DNA of 14,927 nucleotides from Gammaproteobacteria bacterium (GTDB lineage: Bacteria > Pseudomonadota > Gammaproteobacteria > Natronospirales > REEB76), in NCBI GenBank assembly GCA_028871235.1, contig JAGWNO010000030.1, positions 1 through 14,927 on the forward strand. The letters are read 5' to 3'. The notes beneath the pieces are model-generated. The model was not told the DNA's origin and ran no database searches. It worked only from the letters and a program-made list of their open reading frames with translations. Position 1 is the first letter of the stretch. Every line of letters starts with the position of its first letter. A program made the position numbers and the translations under genes. Positions 14,132 to 14,927 of this stretch are shown here, one piece after another.

Positions 14132-14827
14132 ATGAACGAAACTACCGACAGGCTTGCCGGACGCCTGGAAACCAGCTTTGGTGAAAACCTGAAACGTTTG
14201 CCGACCGCCACCGGCGAGCTCGGTTATACCGTGACGGCGGATAGACTGCGGGAAATCTGCCGGTTACTGCGCGACCAGGAAGCGTTCCGCTTCGAGCAGC
14301 TCATGGATGTGTGTGGCGTCGATTACCTGGGCTACGGCGAGGCCGAATGGCAGACCCGGGACGCCACCCGCAGCGGCTTCAGTCGTGGCGTGGACCGCGA
14401 GCCGTCCCAAGCCTTGACACGGAATTCGCAACGTTTCGCCGTGGTCTACCATCTGTTGTCCATCTCCAGGAACCAGCGATTGCGCTTACGGGTGCTGTGT
14501 ACCGACGAGGACCCGCCGGTGGTGGATTCGCTGGTGGAGATATGGAATTCCGCAAACTGGTTTGAGCGCGAGGTATTCGATCTCTACGGCATACTCTTCA
14601 ACGGCCATCCGGATCTGCGTCGCATCCTCACCGACTACGGTTTCGTTGGGCACCCGTTCCGCAAGGATTTCCCGCTGTCCGGCAACGTCGAAGTGCGCTA
14701 TGACCCGGAGAAGCGCCGGGTAGTGTACGTACCGGTGAGCATCGAGCCGCGGATTCTTGTGCCGCGCGTCATCCGTGACGATGCGCGTTACCAGCAAGCC
14801 CCAGGGGAGGCGGCCAAGAATGCCTGA
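14132..14827 (+). CDS. nuoC: NADH-quinone oxidoreductase subunit C
   Basis: NuoC is the 30-kDa-type subunit of the complex I connecting module and packs against NuoD. It has 231 residues. The N-terminal part has CGVDYLGY (61-68) and RFAVVYHLLSI (101-111). The signature region runs from about residue 145 (EREVFDLYGILFNGHPDLRR) to 181 (FRKDFPL). Residues about 70-100 form a charged insert that is variable in the family. The gene is separate from nuoD, unlike the fused nuoCD of E. coli, pointing away from Enterobacterales. ATG 14132 is 16 bases after nuoB and has only a weak GAG-type ribosome site. Its stop overlaps the nuoD start by eight bases. Confidence 0.96.
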   Translation: MNETTDRLAGRLETSFGENLKRLPTATGELGYTVTADRLREICRLLRDQEAFRFEQLMDVCGVDYLGYGEAEWQTRDATRSGFSRGVDREPSQALTRNSQRFAVVYHLLSISRNQRLRLRVLCTDEDPPVVDSLVEIWNSANWFEREVFDLYGILFNGHPDLRRILTDYGFVGHPFRKDFPLSGNVEVRYDPEKRRVVYVPVSIEPRILVPRVIRDDARYQQAPGEAAKNA

Positions 14828-14927
14828 GATCCGGAATCTCACCATGAATTTCGGGCCGCAGCATCCCGCGGCCCACGGCGTATTGCGTCTGGTACTGGAG
14901 TTGGACGGTGAGGTCATCACCAAGGCT
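14820..14927 (+). CDS. nuoD: NADH-quinone oxidoreductase subunit D (partial, N terminus)
   Basis: The first 36 codons of nuoD run to the window edge. NuoD is the 49-kDa-type subunit that forms most of the quinone pocket of complex I. The visible N terminus, with MNFGPQHPAAHGVLRL at residues 9-24, is the family hallmark and contains the His residues (15 and 19) at the quinone end. ATG 14820 overlaps the nuoC stop by eight bases (ATGCCTGA). The strong ribosome site GGGGAGG (14804-14810) is nine bases upstream. Gene order nuoA-B-C-D is the standard start of the operon. The rest is outside the window. Confidence 0.95.
   Translation, partial: MPEIRNLTMNFGPQHPAAHGVLRLVLELDGEVITKA

Noticed and set aside
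1..14927. Mobile element, CRISPR, toxin-antitoxin, defence or biosynthetic system
   Set aside because: Nearly every base is assigned to conserved housekeeping genes in a known order. No transposase, integrase, direct-repeat array or unassigned gene cluster is present.

Overview
The window is a compact housekeeping stretch of a gammaproteobacterial chromosome, moderately GC-rich and almost gap-free. The order dnaJ-dapB-carA-carB-greA, then yhbY divergent from rlmE-ftsH, then folP-glmM-tpiA-secG-tRNA-Leu, is the familiar order of Pseudomonas-like gammaproteobacteria. After tRNA-Leu(GAG) the window runs into the complex I genes nuoA-nuoB-nuoC-nuoD rather than rimP-nusA-infB. nuoC is separate from nuoD, unlike the fused E. 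coli gene. From general knowledge this secG-tRNA-Leu-nuo junction recalls Xanthomonadales- and Legionella-like lineages. The genus cannot be fixed from sequence reading alone.

Layout. Positions 2-145 are the last codons of dnaJ, followed by dapB (179-964, lysine and diaminopimelate). carA (1099-2256) and carB (2369-5590) encode both subunits of carbamoyl-phosphate synthetase. greA starts inside the carB stop codon (5590-6066), and a small four-helix membrane protein of the DUF4149 type follows (6089-6517). On the minus strand yhbY (6504-6808) converges on the DUF4149 gene and overlaps it by 14 bases. Its reading frame is broken near 6764 in a way that removal of one GT dinucleotide would repair. 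On the plus strand come rlmE (6858-7481) and ftsH (7542-9476), closed by the only strong intrinsic terminator seen (9494-9522). Then come folP, glmM, tpiA and secG, an 85-base tRNA-Leu(GAG) with encoded CCA (13134-13218), and nuoA, nuoB, nuoC and the start of nuoD.

How the genes work together. dapB and carAB supply amino-acid and nucleotide precursors. GreA rescues stalled RNA polymerase. YhbY and RlmE act on the large ribosomal subunit. FtsH is the membrane AAA protease. FolP and GlmM supply folate and UDP-GlcNAc precursors. TpiA is glycolytic, SecG is a translocon subunit, and NuoA-D begin the respiratory NADH dehydrogenase. All main enzymes keep their catalytic residues and near-standard lengths.

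I found no mobile element, CRISPR array, toxin-antitoxin pair, defence island or new system. The points worth a second look are the yhbY frameshift, mutually exclusive hairpins in the carA leader that could control access to its Shine-Dalgarno site, unusual residues in otherwise invariant FtsH and FolP motifs, and the tRNA-to-nuo junction without a terminator.
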